Below are positions 7,887 through 15,258 of a DNA stretch of 33,386 bases, one piece after another (position 1 is the stretch's first letter; each line of letters opens with the position of its first letter). The translations under genes and the position numbers were made by a program. The notes under the pieces were generated by a model. It was not told the origin of the DNA. It made no database searches and was given only the letters and a program-made list of their open reading frames with translations. The stretch comes from an uncultured Dietzia sp. (GTDB lineage: Bacteria; Actinomycetota; Actinomycetes; Mycobacteriales; Mycobacteriaceae): the NCBI RefSeq assembly GCF_937873725.1, contig NZ_CALMYY010000100.1, positions 1-33,386 on the forward strand, read 5' to 3'.

Positions 7887-8513
7887 CTAGGTCCCCGCGC
7901 CCTCCGCCTGTTCCACCAGGTGGACGATCGCCTCCGCGTGGAGCCTGAACAGCTCCGCCACGTCGGCGTCCCCGGTCAGCGAGGCGAGGAAGACGCCGTC
8001 GCCCCCCGCCAGGGCGTACGTGGCCAGGAGCCGGGCGTCCGCGCCCGTCAGCCCCGGCCGGACCCGACCCAATTCCTCCGCGATCCGCTCGATCGCCTCG
8101 CCCCGCAGCCGCAGGTAGATCTCGCGGGCCACCGGTTCCACGGGCCGCCGCTCCAGCGCCAGCATCAGCCCCAGACGCAGGAAGTCCGGTGACTCGCGGA
8201 ACGTCCGGGCCACGCCCAGGCAGAAGGCGGTCACCCGCTCCGGGAGCGACTCCCCCTCCCCGCGGGTGACCTGCCCCAGCCACAGCTCGATGCTCTCCTC
8301 CACCACGGCGGCCAGGAGCGCGTCCTTGTCGGCGAAGTGCCAGTAGATCGAGCTGGCGGGAAGCCCGCTGGCCTTGCTGATCTGCGCGATCGTGGTTCCC
8401 TCGTACCCGCGCTCCCCGGCCACGGCCGCCGCGGCCTCGATGATCCGCCGCCGGGACTCGCGACCCCTCGCGCGGGTCCGCCTGGCGCCGGGGCTCCTCG
8501 TGTCCTCTGCCAT
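7887..8513 (-). CDS. TetR-family repressor next to hdeD-like gene
   Basis: A 208-residue one-component regulator. The DNA-binding helix-turn-helix is at about 39-60 (TTIAQISKASGLPASSIYWHF), preceded by an Arg-rich N-terminus; the C-terminal two thirds are a helical ligand and dimer domain. ATG 8513 is preferred over the farther upstream codon at 8546 because GGGAGGA lies five bases ahead of it. It is divergent from the HdeD-like gene, with an imperfect 22-bp palindrome (8569-8590) between them, so autorepression together with control of the membrane protein is the likely role. The inducer is unknown. Confidence 0.9.
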   Translation of the reverse strand: MAEDTRSPGARRTRARGRESRRRIIEAAAAVAGERGYEGTTIAQISKASGLPASSIYWHFADKDALLAAVVEESIELWLGQVTRGEGESLPERVTAFCLGVARTFRESPDFLRLGLMLALERRPVEPVAREIYLRLRGEAIERIAEELGRVRPGLTGADARLLATYALAGGDGVFLASLTGDADVAELFRLHAEAIVHLVEQAEGAGT

Positions 8514-8568
8514 CGGGTCCTCCCTGTCCTGTGTCGAGCACCTCATTGCGTCCGGACCCCCCGCGACT

Positions 8569-8590
8569 TACCGTAGTGATCATTACAGTA
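8569..8590. promoter_or_regulatory. 22-bp palindrome, likely TetR operator
   Basis: The sequence is symmetrical about 8579/8580 with 18 of 22 positions matching (TACCGTAGTGA facing TCATTACAGTA). It overlaps a -10-like TACAGT on the plus strand and a -10-like TACGGT on the minus strand, so one bound dimer could shut both divergent promoters. Size and symmetry are those of TetR-family operators. Confidence 0.7.
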
Positions 8591-8629
8591 GCGCACGGCA
8601 AAGACGCCGGCGCACGAAAGGTGGACATC

Positions 8630-9196
8630 ATGATCGACTCTCTCACCCGCAACTGGTGGATCCAGCTGATCCGCGGCGCACTGGCGTTCGGCCTGGGCGC
8701 CACCGCCCTCCTGGCCCCCAGCACCGGGATGACGCTCGCGACCTTCCTCGTGGCCGCGTTCGCGATCGGGGACGGCGCGATGACCGTCACCACCGGCCTG
8801 GCCCTGCCTGACGAGTACCGCGGCCGGAGCGGCCTGCTCGCCGCCGGCGCGGGCTTCATCGTGCTGGGCCTGCTCGTCCTGTTCTGGCCGGGACTCTCCG
8901 CGACCGTCCTGACGCTGCTGTTCGCCGCCTGGCTGGTGGCCTCGGGGGCGCTCGTCGCCTACGGCGCCCGGACGCTGCGCCCGGAGATCTCCGACTCGCG
9001 GATCATGGGGGCGCTCGGGGCGGTGCTCATCGCGCTCGGGCTCGGGCTCGGGGTGTTCGGACCGTCCGCGATCGGCACGTTCGTGACGTTCGCCGGATGG
9101 TTCGGGCTGGCGGTCGGCGCCCTCATGGCCGCCGTCGCATTCCGGCTGCGGTCCGACGCGACGCGACTGTCGGCGACGCCGGTCGCCGCGGCCTGA
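8630..9196 (+). CDS. HdeD/DUF308-family membrane protein
   Basis: A 188-residue polytopic membrane protein with about six helices in three hairpins, each beginning with a GLGATALLAP- or GLLVLFWPG-like turn, as in the DUF308 repeat shared with E. coli HdeD (acid-stress membrane protein). The molecular function of the family is not established. ATG 8630 follows GAAAGGTGG; the in-frame GTG at 8621 is less likely. It is divergent from the tetR at 7887-8513 with a shared operator, suggesting it is induced by whatever that repressor senses. It converges on the second tetR through a strong hairpin. Confidence 0.85.
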   Translation: MIDSLTRNWWIQLIRGALAFGLGATALLAPSTGMTLATFLVAAFAIGDGAMTVTTGLALPDEYRGRSGLLAAGAGFIVLGLLVLFWPGLSATVLTLLFAAWLVASGALVAYGARTLRPEISDSRIMGALGAVLIALGLGLGVFGPSAIGTFVTFAGWFGLAVGALMAAVAFRLRSDATRLSATPVAAA

Positions 9197-9211
9197 CCAG
9201 TACGTCCGGAT

Positions 9212-9246
9212 CCGGGCCCGGGGCGCTAGGGGCGTCCCGGGCCCGG
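9212..9246. terminator. Bidirectional terminator-like hairpin
   Basis: Arms 9212-9225 and 9233-9246 pair over 14 positions (13 Watson-Crick plus one G-U wobble on the plus strand) around a 7-base loop. It separates the convergent hdeD-like and tetR genes. The tetR stop codon (9226-9228) sits in the loop. No U-run follows, as is usual in very GC-rich actinobacteria. Confidence 0.65.
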
Positions 9247-9933
9247 CCGTAGGTCCCGACCGGCGGAGTCACCCTCCGGACGACTGGGAGAGGTGTACTC
9301 GTCCAACACGTCCTTCTCGAGGGACGGCAGCGGGTCGAGGTGCGAGAGCCCGTTGAAGCACAGGTTGACGATGTGGGCGGCCACCTCCTCCTTGGGGGGA
9401 TGACGCACGTCCAGCCACCACTGCGCGGTCCCCGAGACCATGCCGACCAGCGCCTGCGCGTACACGCTGGTGGTGACGGGATCGAACCCGCGGGCCACGA
9501 ACTCCTCCTCGAGGATGTACGTCACGCTCGCCGTGGCGTCGTTGAGCAGAGTCGAGTAGGACCCCCCGCTGACCGTCGACGACTCCCGCACCAGGATCCG
9601 GAACCCGTCCGTCCGCTCCTCCACGTACCGGAGCAGCGCCATGGCGGCCCGCTCGATCCGCCGCCGCGCCCCCTCGCCCTTGAGCGACTCGGTGATCTCC
9701 GCGCCCAGGTACGCCAGCTCGCGGTCGCAGACCACCGCGTAGAGGCCCTCCTTGCCGCCGAAGTGCTCGTAGACCACCGGCTTGGAGACGTTCGCGGCGG
9801 CCGCGATCTCCTCCACCGTCGCGGCGTCGTAGCCGTATTCGGCAAAGATCCGACGGCCCACCTCGACCAGTTGCTGCCGTCGCTTCACGGCCGACATCCT
9901 CGTCCTCGGCGCCGGCATCGACTCGCCCGTCAT
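9226..9933 (-). CDS. TetR-family regulator upstream of tRNA-Gln/glmU
   Basis: A 235-residue TetR protein. The helix-turn-helix is at about 38-60 (ATVEEIAAAANVSKPVVYEH), followed by the usual Gly-Gly-Lys-Glu-Gly-Leu-Tyr junction and a helical effector domain. ATG 9933 is chosen over the longer frame from 10002 because GGAGGG precedes it. Position next to tRNA-Gln and glmU, in an mfd-containing neighbourhood, matches the TetR gene Rv1019 of Mycobacterium tuberculosis. Orthology is an inference from gene order only. An inverted repeat at 9968-9992 upstream of its -10 suggests autorepression. Confidence 0.88.
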   Translation of the reverse strand: MTGESMPAPRTRMSAVKRRQQLVEVGRRIFAEYGYDAATVEEIAAAANVSKPVVYEHFGGKEGLYAVVCDRELAYLGAEITESLKGEGARRRIERAAMALLRYVEERTDGFRILVRESSTVSGGSYSTLLNDATASVTYILEEEFVARGFDPVTTSVYAQALVGMVSGTAQWWLDVRHPPKEEVAAHIVNLCFNGLSHLDPLPSLEKDVLDEYTSPSRPEGDSAGRDLRPGPGRP

Positions 9934-9958
9934 GGTCCACCCTCCAGTTCCTGATCTG

Positions 9959-9992
9959 AGGCTAGTCGGTGACAGCGGCCGGACCTGTAACC
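9959..9992 (-). promoter_or_regulatory. tetR promoter with inverted-repeat operator
   Basis: On the minus strand TAGCCT (9964-9959) is a -10 candidate that places a start near 9952, about 19 bases before the ATG at 9933. Directly upstream, GGTGACAG (9968-9975) and CTGTAACC (9985-9992) form an inverted repeat (7 of 8 pairs) across nine bases. A dimer bound there would cover the spacer and -35 zone, consistent with negative autoregulation. Confidence 0.55.
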
Positions 9993-10057
9993 CGGCGGGC
10001 ACCGCCGGTGGGCCGACCCGACGTGTGCCAGAATGTGGGCGGCCCGTACCGGGCCGT

Positions 10058-10129
10058 TCCCCCGTGGTGTAATCGGCAACACTTCTGATTTTGGTTCAGA
10101 TATTCCAGGTTCGAGTCCTGGCGGGGGAG
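10058..10129 (+). tRNA. tRNA-Gln (anticodon TTG)
   Basis: A 72-base cloverleaf. The acceptor stem is TCCCCCG with CGGGGGA (7 bp) and a G discriminator. The anticodon stem is TCTGA/TCAGA around the loop TTTTGGT, with anticodon TTG at 10091-10093. The T arm is CCAGG-TTCGAGT-CCTGG. No CCA is encoded. It reads CAA codons. A tRNA-Gln at this spot beside glmU is conserved in related actinobacteria. A weak -10 (CAGAAT, 10029-10034) lies upstream. Confidence 0.96.
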
Positions 10130-10150
10130 CGCAGGTCAGAGGGCATTTCC

Positions 10151-11488
10151 TCAGCCCCTCGTGCCACGCTCGACCGCGCTGCGGACGGTGTAGCGCAGGA
10201 AGGCCGGGAACGCGACGGCGGCCACCACCACGCCGATCACCACCAGCACCCCACCACCCGCCGCGGCGACGGCCGTGCCCACCGACGCGGCTGCCACGCC
10301 GTGAGCGACGTCTCCGAGGCGCGGGCCGCCGGCCACCACCACGATGAACACGCCCTGGAGGCGGCCGCGCATCTCGTCGGTCGCGGAGTCGAGCAGGATC
10401 GCCTGCCGGAAGGCCGCGGAGACCATGTCCACCGCACCGCCGAACGCCAGCGCGAGCAGGGCCAGCCACAGCCACCAGGCCGACCCGTCCGGCGAGGCCG
10501 CCCCCACGACCAGCCCGAACGCCACCATCGCCAGTCCCCACAGCGCGACGCACACGAGCACCGCCAGACCCTGACGCCGCACCCGCGGGATCCAGCCGGA
10601 GAACACCCCACCCAGCACGGCACCCACGCTCATGGCGGCGAACAGCAGGCCCAGCGCGCTCCCACCGGAGGCCGGGTCACCGAACGACTCGGTGGCGATC
10701 TGCGGGAACAGGGCCCGCGGCATGCCGAACACCATGGCGATCACGTCCACCAGGAACGAGGCCAGCAGGATCCGGCGGGTGGCGAGGTAGGCGAACCCGT
10801 CGATCACCGACCGCAGGCCCGCGGACCTCCGCTCGCCCGACGTGGGCTGCGGCGGCAGCCGGTACACGGCGTACAGGGTGGCCAGCAGCGCGACGGCCGT
10901 CAGCAGGTACAGCGACTGCAACCCCACGACGGGGATGAGGATGCCGGCGGTGACCGGCCCGACGATCGCGCCGAACTGCATGACGGTCATCATCAGTGCG
11001 CTCGCCGAGGCCAGCTGGTCCGCGGGGATGAGCCGCGGCGTGATCGCCGAGCGGGTGGGCTGGTTGACGGCGAAGAACGCCTGCTGGACGGACAGCAACA
11101 CCATGACCACCCACACGTTGCGGTTGCCGGCGGCGGCCTGCGCCCAGAACAGCACGGCGGTTACGATCAGGCCGGTCGTGGTGACCATGAGCAGCCTGCG
11201 CCGGTCCAGCGCGTCGGCCAGCGCCCCGCCCCACAGCCCGAACACGATCAGCGGCACCAGCGCGAACACGCCGGTCAGCCCGACGTACGCCGAGCTGCGG
11301 GTGATCTCGAACACCTGCTGCGGGACCGCGACGATCGACAGCTGGGCACCGATCACGGTGACGATGTTGGCGATCCACAACCTGCGGAAGTCCGGCTGCG
11401 CCAGTGGCCGGGTGTCCGCGAGTTGCCGCCGGAGAAGTGACACGCGGGGCAGGGTACTCGGCGACACGGTTCGCGCTGTCGGGGTCAC
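10151..11488 (-). CDS. MFS transporter, EntS-like exporter group
   Basis: A 445-residue major facilitator with about 12 membrane helices. The first-loop signature appears as GLWGGALADALDRRRLL near 77-93, and the N-terminus (LADTRPLAQPDFRRLWIANIVTVIGAQLSIVAVP) resembles the enterobactin-exporter/MFS_3 group. Export of a siderophore, drug or metabolite is likely, but the substrate cannot be told. GTG 11488 has GAAGG seven bases ahead. It is divergent from glmU with only 37 bases between, so the glmU -35 region overlaps its first codons. Its 3' end faces the tRNA-Gln gene. Confidence 0.88.
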   Translation of the reverse strand: MTPTARTVSPSTLPRVSLLRRQLADTRPLAQPDFRRLWIANIVTVIGAQLSIVAVPQQVFEITRSSAYVGLTGVFALVPLIVFGLWGGALADALDRRRLLMVTTTGLIVTAVLFWAQAAAGNRNVWVVMVLLSVQQAFFAVNQPTRSAITPRLIPADQLASASALMMTVMQFGAIVGPVTAGILIPVVGLQSLYLLTAVALLATLYAVYRLPPQPTSGERRSAGLRSVIDGFAYLATRRILLASFLVDVIAMVFGMPRALFPQIATESFGDPASGGSALGLLFAAMSVGAVLGGVFSGWIPRVRRQGLAVLVCVALWGLAMVAFGLVVGAASPDGSAWWLWLALLALAFGGAVDMVSAAFRQAILLDSATDEMRGRLQGVFIVVVAGGPRLGDVAHGVAAASVGTAVAAAGGGVLVVIGVVVAAVAFPAFLRYTVRSAVERGTRG

Positions 11489-11498
11489 CCCTTATCCT
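11470..11498 (+). promoter_or_regulatory. Candidate glmU promoter
   Basis: TTCGCG (11470-11475), 17 bases, then TATCCT (11493-11498) would start a transcript near 11505, ahead of the GAGGAG ribosome-binding site at 11515-11520. The -35 is only a partial match, and the element lies inside the first codons of the divergent MFS gene. Confidence 0.4.
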
Positions 11499-11525
11499 TC
11501 AGTGGCACCCGCCCGAGGAGATCAG

Positions 11526-13007
11526 ATGACCACACCCCCCACCGATCGCGAGCAGACCGCGGTCATCATCCTGGCCGCCGGCTCCGGCACCCGGATGAAG
11601 AGCGCGACCCCCAAGATGCTGCACCGCGTGTGCGGGCGGACCATGCTCGGCCACGCCCTGCACGCCGCGGCCGGGATCCGGCCGGATTCGGTCGTGGTGG
11701 TGGTGGGCCACCAGCGCGAGCAGGTCTCGGAGGCGGTCGCCGGGCTCGCCGTCGACCTGGGTGTCCCGGTGACCACCGCGGTCCAGGAGCGGCAGAACGG
11801 CACCGGGGACGCGGTGGCCGCGGGCATGGCCGCGATCCCCGCCGACTTCTCCGGCACCGTGCTGGTCACCACCTCGGACATCCCGCTCCTCGACGCGGAC
11901 ACCCTGCGCGAGGTGGTCAGCCGCCACGGCATGCGCCCGCGCGCGGCGGTCACCGTCCTCACCTCCACGGCACCCGACCCCACGGGGTACGGCCGGATCG
12001 TGAGGAACGACGACGGCGAGGTGCTCAGGATCGTCGAGCACAAGGACGCCTCGGAGGACGAGAGGGCGATCGACGAGGTCAACTCCGGCATCTACGCCTT
12101 CGACGCCCGCGTCCTGCGGGACAAGCTGGGCGAGCTGGGCACCGACAACTCACAGGGCGAGCTGTACCTCACCGACGTCATCCAGCTGGCCCGCCGCGCC
12201 AACGGGGTCGTCCGGGGGCACCGGATCGAGGACGCCGACCTGGTGGCGGGGGTCAACGACAGGGTGCAGCTGGCGGCCCTGGCCCGCGAGATGAACCGCC
12301 GCCTGTGCGAGTCCGCGATGCGCGCGGGCGCCACCATCGTGGACCCGGGCAGCACCTGGGTCGACGTGGACGTGCGGATCGGGCGCGACGTCACGATCCT
12401 GCCGGGCACCCACCTGACGGGGGCGACGGTGATCGGCGACGACGCGACCGTCGGCCCGGACTCCACGCTGCAGGACACCACGGTGGGACCGGGAGCGACG
12501 GTCGTCCGCACCCACGCGGTGGGCGCCACCATCGGGGCCGGGGCCGAGGTCGGCCCGTTCGCCTACCTTCGCCCCGAGGCGGACCTGGGCGAACGCAGCA
12601 AGATCGGCACGTTCGTGGAGATCAAGAAGTCGCGCATCGGGGCCCACACCAAGGTCCCGCACCTGACCTACGTCGGGGACGCGACCATCGGGGAGCACAC
12701 CAACATCGGGGCCTCGAGCGTGTTCGTCAACTACGACGGCGTGAACAAGAACCGAACGGTGATCGGCAGCCACTGCCGCACGGGATCGGACACCATGTTC
12801 ATCGCGCCCGTGACCGTCGGTGACGGCGCCTACTCGGGCGCGGGTACCGTGATCAAGGACGACGTCCCGCCCGGCGCCCTCGCGGTGTCCGGCGGACGCC
12901 AGAGGAACATCGACGACTGGGTGATCGAGAACCGACCGGATTCCGGTTCGGCCGAGGCCGCCCTACGTAGCCGGAACGACTCCCAGAAGGACGGACTCAC
13001 ACCGTGA
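11526..13007 (+). CDS. glmU: Bifunctional GlmU: GlcN-1-P acetyltransferase / GlcNAc-1-P uridyltransferase
   Basis: A 493-residue cytosolic enzyme that makes UDP-GlcNAc for peptidoglycan and other glycans. The N-terminal pyrophosphorylase domain carries LAAGSGTRMK (16-25), QNGTGDAV and YGRIVR. The C-terminal half is a left-handed beta-helix of hexapeptide repeats with the acetyl-CoA site around 375-440 (HLTYVGDATIG, NYDGVNKNRT, GAGTVIKDDVP). A GAGGAG site precedes ATG 11526. The last four bases overlap the GTG start of prs, so the two are coupled, as elsewhere in actinobacteria. Its product could also feed the amino-sugar genes at 24324 onward. Confidence 0.98.
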   Translation: MTTPPTDREQTAVIILAAGSGTRMKSATPKMLHRVCGRTMLGHALHAAAGIRPDSVVVVVGHQREQVSEAVAGLAVDLGVPVTTAVQERQNGTGDAVAAGMAAIPADFSGTVLVTTSDIPLLDADTLREVVSRHGMRPRAAVTVLTSTAPDPTGYGRIVRNDDGEVLRIVEHKDASEDERAIDEVNSGIYAFDARVLRDKLGELGTDNSQGELYLTDVIQLARRANGVVRGHRIEDADLVAGVNDRVQLAALAREMNRRLCESAMRAGATIVDPGSTWVDVDVRIGRDVTILPGTHLTGATVIGDDATVGPDSTLQDTTVGPGATVVRTHAVGATIGAGAEVGPFAYLRPEADLGERSKIGTFVEIKKSRIGAHTKVPHLTYVGDATIGEHTNIGASSVFVNYDGVNKNRTVIGSHCRTGSDTMFIAPVTVGDGAYSGAGTVIKDDVPPGALAVSGGRQRNIDDWVIENRPDSGSAEAALRSRNDSQKDGLTP

Positions 13008-13981
13008 GCGACTGGATCGACAACCAGAAGAACCTGATGTTTTTCGCGGGCCGAGCGCACCCGGAGCTCTCCGACCAGGTCGCCGCCGAGCTGGGGATCG
13101 AGGTCACCCCGCAGACCGCGCGCGACTTCGCCAACGGCGAGATCTTCGTCCGATTCGAGGAGTCGGTGCGCGGCTGCGACGCGTTTGTCCTGCAGAGCTG
13201 CCCCGCCCCGCTGAACAAGTGGATCATGGAGCAGCTCATCATGATCGACGCGCTCAAGCGGGGCTCCGCCAAGCGCATCACCGCGGTCCTGCCGTTCTAC
13301 CCGTACGCCAGGCAGGACAAGAAGCACCGTGGCCGTGAGCCCATCTCGGCCCGCCTCATCGCGGACCTGCTCAAGGCCGCCGGCGCGGACCGCATCATCA
13401 CGGTCGACCTCCACACGGACCAGATCCAGGGCTTCTTCGACGGCCCCGTGGACCACATGCACGCCCAGGGTCAGCTGTCGGACTACGTGCGCGAGCACTA
13501 CGGCACGGACAACATCGTCGTGGTCTCCCCCGACGCCGGCCGCGTCAAGGTGGGCGAGAAGTGGGCCGACGCGCTCGACGGTGCGCCCCTGGCGTTCGTC
13601 CACAAGACCCGCGACCCCAACGTGCCCAACCAGGTCAAGTCCAACCGCGTCGTGGGCGACGTCGAGGGTAAGACCTGCGTGCTGATGGACGACATGATCG
13701 ACACCGGCGGCACCATCGCCGGCGCGGTCAGGGTGCTCAAGGACGCCGGCGCCGGCGACGTGATCATCGCCACCACCCACGGCATCTTCTCCGACCCGGC
13801 CGCCGAGCGCCTGGCCAACTGCGGCGCCAAGGAGGTCATCACCACCGACACCCTGCCGATCCCCCCGGAGAAGCGGTTCGACAACCTCACCGTGCTGTCC
13901 ATCGCGCCGCTGCTGGCCCGGACCATCCACGAGGTCTTCGAGAACGGATCGGTGACCAGCCTGTTCAACGGGTCCGCCTAG
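13004..13981 (+). CDS. prs: Ribose-phosphate pyrophosphokinase (PRPP synthetase)
   Basis: A 325-residue class I PRPP synthase that converts ribose-5-phosphate and ATP to PRPP for nucleotide, His/Trp and (in Mycobacteriales) decaprenyl-phosphoryl-arabinose synthesis. Visible motifs are the flexible loop RQDKKHRGREPISARL near 105-120, the metal-binding DLHTDQIQGFF near 134-144, VVSPDAGRVKVGEKWADAL, and the PRPP-binding loop CVLMDDMIDTGGTIAGA near 224-240. The GTG start sits in the glmU stop (GTGA). The arsC-like gene begins one base after its stop region. Length and motifs are fully typical. Confidence 0.98.
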   Translation: MSDWIDNQKNLMFFAGRAHPELSDQVAAELGIEVTPQTARDFANGEIFVRFEESVRGCDAFVLQSCPAPLNKWIMEQLIMIDALKRGSAKRITAVLPFYPYARQDKKHRGREPISARLIADLLKAAGADRIITVDLHTDQIQGFFDGPVDHMHAQGQLSDYVREHYGTDNIVVVSPDAGRVKVGEKWADALDGAPLAFVHKTRDPNVPNQVKSNRVVGDVEGKTCVLMDDMIDTGGTIAGAVRVLKDAGAGDVIIATTHGIFSDPAAERLANCGAKEVITTDTLPIPPEKRFDNLTVLSIAPLLARTIHEVFENGSVTSLFNGSA

Positions 13982-13982
13982 C

Positions 13983-14342
13983 GTGTCCGCGGACCGCGCG
14001 GGGCGCGCCACGATCTACCACAACCCCCGCTGCTCCAAGTCCCGGCAGGCGTTGGAACTGCTGCGGGAGCGGGGGGTCGAGCCGACGGTCATCCGGTATC
14101 TCGACACCCCGCCGACGATCGACGAGTTGCGCACGCTCATCGCCGATGCCGGGCTGACGGTCCGGCAGGCCGTCCGCGTCAAGGAGGCCGAGTTCACCGA
14201 ACTCGGCCTGCTCTCCGCCTCCGATGACGAGCTGCTCGCCGCGATGGTCGCCCACCCGCGGCTCATCGAGCGTCCCTTCGTCGTCACCGGCAAGGGGACC
14301 CGGCTCGCACGGCCCACCGCGGCGGTCGAGGAGATCCTCTAG
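13983..14342 (+). CDS. ArsC/Spx-family arsenate reductase-like protein
   Basis: A 119-residue thioredoxin-fold protein closely resembling the glutaredoxin-linked E. coli ArsC type. The active-site IYHNPRCSKSR gives Cys17. The three arginines that bind arsenate in E. coli ArsC have counterparts at Arg65 (VRQAVRVKEAE), Arg97 (IERPFVV) and Arg107 (GTRLARP). It is therefore likely competent for arsenate reduction, though no other arsenic gene is nearby, and a general thiol-redox role is possible. GTG 13983 follows prs with a one-base gap, so expression is tied to glmU-prs. Confidence 0.9.
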   Translation: MSADRAGRATIYHNPRCSKSRQALELLRERGVEPTVIRYLDTPPTIDELRTLIADAGLTVRQAVRVKEAEFTELGLLSASDDELLAAMVAHPRLIERPFVVTGKGTRLARPTAAVEEIL

Positions 14343-14346
14343 CGAT

Positions 14347-14376
14347 TTGTGGCCGCGCCCGACCCGCCGCTAGGCT
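14347..14376 (+). promoter_or_regulatory. Candidate rplY promoter
   Basis: TTGTGG (14347-14352), an 18-base spacer and TAGGCT (14371-14376) lie just behind the arsC-like stop. Transcription would start near 14383, leaving a leader of about 160 bases before the rplY ATG at 14545. Confidence 0.5.
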
Positions 14377-14382
14377 GGGCCG

Positions 14383-14544
14383 GTCATCTCGGCGAGGGAG
14401 GACCCCTGGTGGGTCACTCCGTTATCGACGCGATCATTGTCGGTGTGGTCCCCCGGTGGGGCCGCCCAGGCGATCGTCTCGGTCGCCGGGGAGGTCGCCT
14501 CACCCACCGAGCGCCACGCGCTCCCCACCGACAGAAGGTTCATC
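14383..14544 (+). promoter_or_regulatory. Long structured leader of rplY
   Basis: About 160 bases without a convincing gene. Nested stems are visible: CTCGGT (14478-14483) pairs with ACCGAG (14506-14511) and encloses GAGG (14491-14494) pairing with CCTC (14498-14501) across a 3-base loop. The frame of rplY stays open upstream to GTG 14437, but that extension lacks a ribosome-binding site, while AGAAGG lies before ATG 14545. A ribosomal-protein autoregulatory leader is possible but unproven. Confidence 0.35.
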
Positions 14545-15183
14545 ATGGCCAGGGAAGTCAACAACCTCAAGACCCAGACCCGCACCGAGTTCGGCAAGGG
14601 CCCCCCCCCCCGCGCCCGCCGCGAGGGCCAGGTCCCCGCGGTGCTCTACGGCCACCACACCGAGCCCCGCCACCTGCTCCTCAACGCCCTGGAGTTCGCC
14701 GCCGTGCTCCGCGCCCACGGCACCAACTCCCTGCTCACCCTGGACATCGAGGGCGAGGAGCAGCTCGCGCTGCCCAAGCAGATCGACGTGCACCCCCTTA
14801 CCCGCATCATCGAGCACACCGACCTGCTGGTCGTGCGCAAGGGCGAGAAGGTCGTCGTGGAGATCGCCCTCACCCTGGTCGGCGATTCCGCGCCGGGCAC
14901 CCTGGTGACCCAGGACGCCAACTCCATCGAGATCGAGGCCGACGCCACCGAGCTCCCCGAGGGCTTCGACGTCTCGGTCGCGGGCGCGGCCGCCGGCCTC
15001 CAGATCACCGCCGCCGACATCGAGCTCCCCGCGGGCTGCACCCTGGTCTCCGACCCGGAGATGCTCATCGTCAACATCCTCGAGGCGCCGTCCGAGGCCG
15101 ACCTCGAGGCCGGCGAGGACGAGGGCGTCGCGGCGTCGATCGAGCAGGCGCAGGCCGCCGACAAGGCCAGCTCCGCGGAGTGA
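14545..15183 (+). CDS. rplY: 50S ribosomal protein L25/general stress protein Ctc
   Basis: A 212-residue L25 of the long TL5/CTC type that binds 5S rRNA. It has the N-terminal beta-barrel (TRTEFGKG ... EGQVPAVLYG, then IDVHPLTRIIEHTDLLVV near 76-93), the C-terminal TL5 domain (ELPEGFDVSVAG, IELPAGCTLVSDPEM) and an acidic tail. A run of 11 C's (14601-14611) encodes Pro-Pro-Pro at residues 20-22, where basic or small residues are more usual in relatives. The frame is intact. ATG 14545 is chosen because of AGAAGG upstream. It is followed by two hairpins and the convergent lysE gene. Confidence 0.96.
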   Translation: MAREVNNLKTQTRTEFGKGPPPRARREGQVPAVLYGHHTEPRHLLLNALEFAAVLRAHGTNSLLTLDIEGEEQLALPKQIDVHPLTRIIEHTDLLVVRKGEKVVVEIALTLVGDSAPGTLVTQDANSIEIEADATELPEGFDVSVAGAAAGLQITAADIELPAGCTLVSDPEMLIVNILEAPSEADLEAGEDEGVAASIEQAQAADKASSAE

Positions 15184-15189
15184 TCCTCC

Positions 15190-15250
15190 CGCCGCGGCTT
15201 CCGGCCGCGGCGACCCGGGCCCGGTACGACGATCGCGTCGCACCGGGCCC
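15190..15250. terminator. Tandem hairpins between convergent rplY and lysE
   Basis: The first hairpin pairs 15190-15197 with 15205-15212. The second pairs 15217-15231 with 15236-15250 (14 of 15 positions, loop ATCG). They begin seven bases after the rplY stop and end nine bases before the lysE stop, so they could end transcription from both sides. No U-run is present. Confidence 0.65.
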
Positions 15251-15258
15251 GCGGTGTG

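Noticed and set aside
14437..14544. N-terminal extension of L25 starting at GTG 14437
   Set aside because: The frame is open, but the extension has no ribosome-binding site and is not part of the L25 fold, while ATG 14545 has AGAAGG and begins the normal protein.
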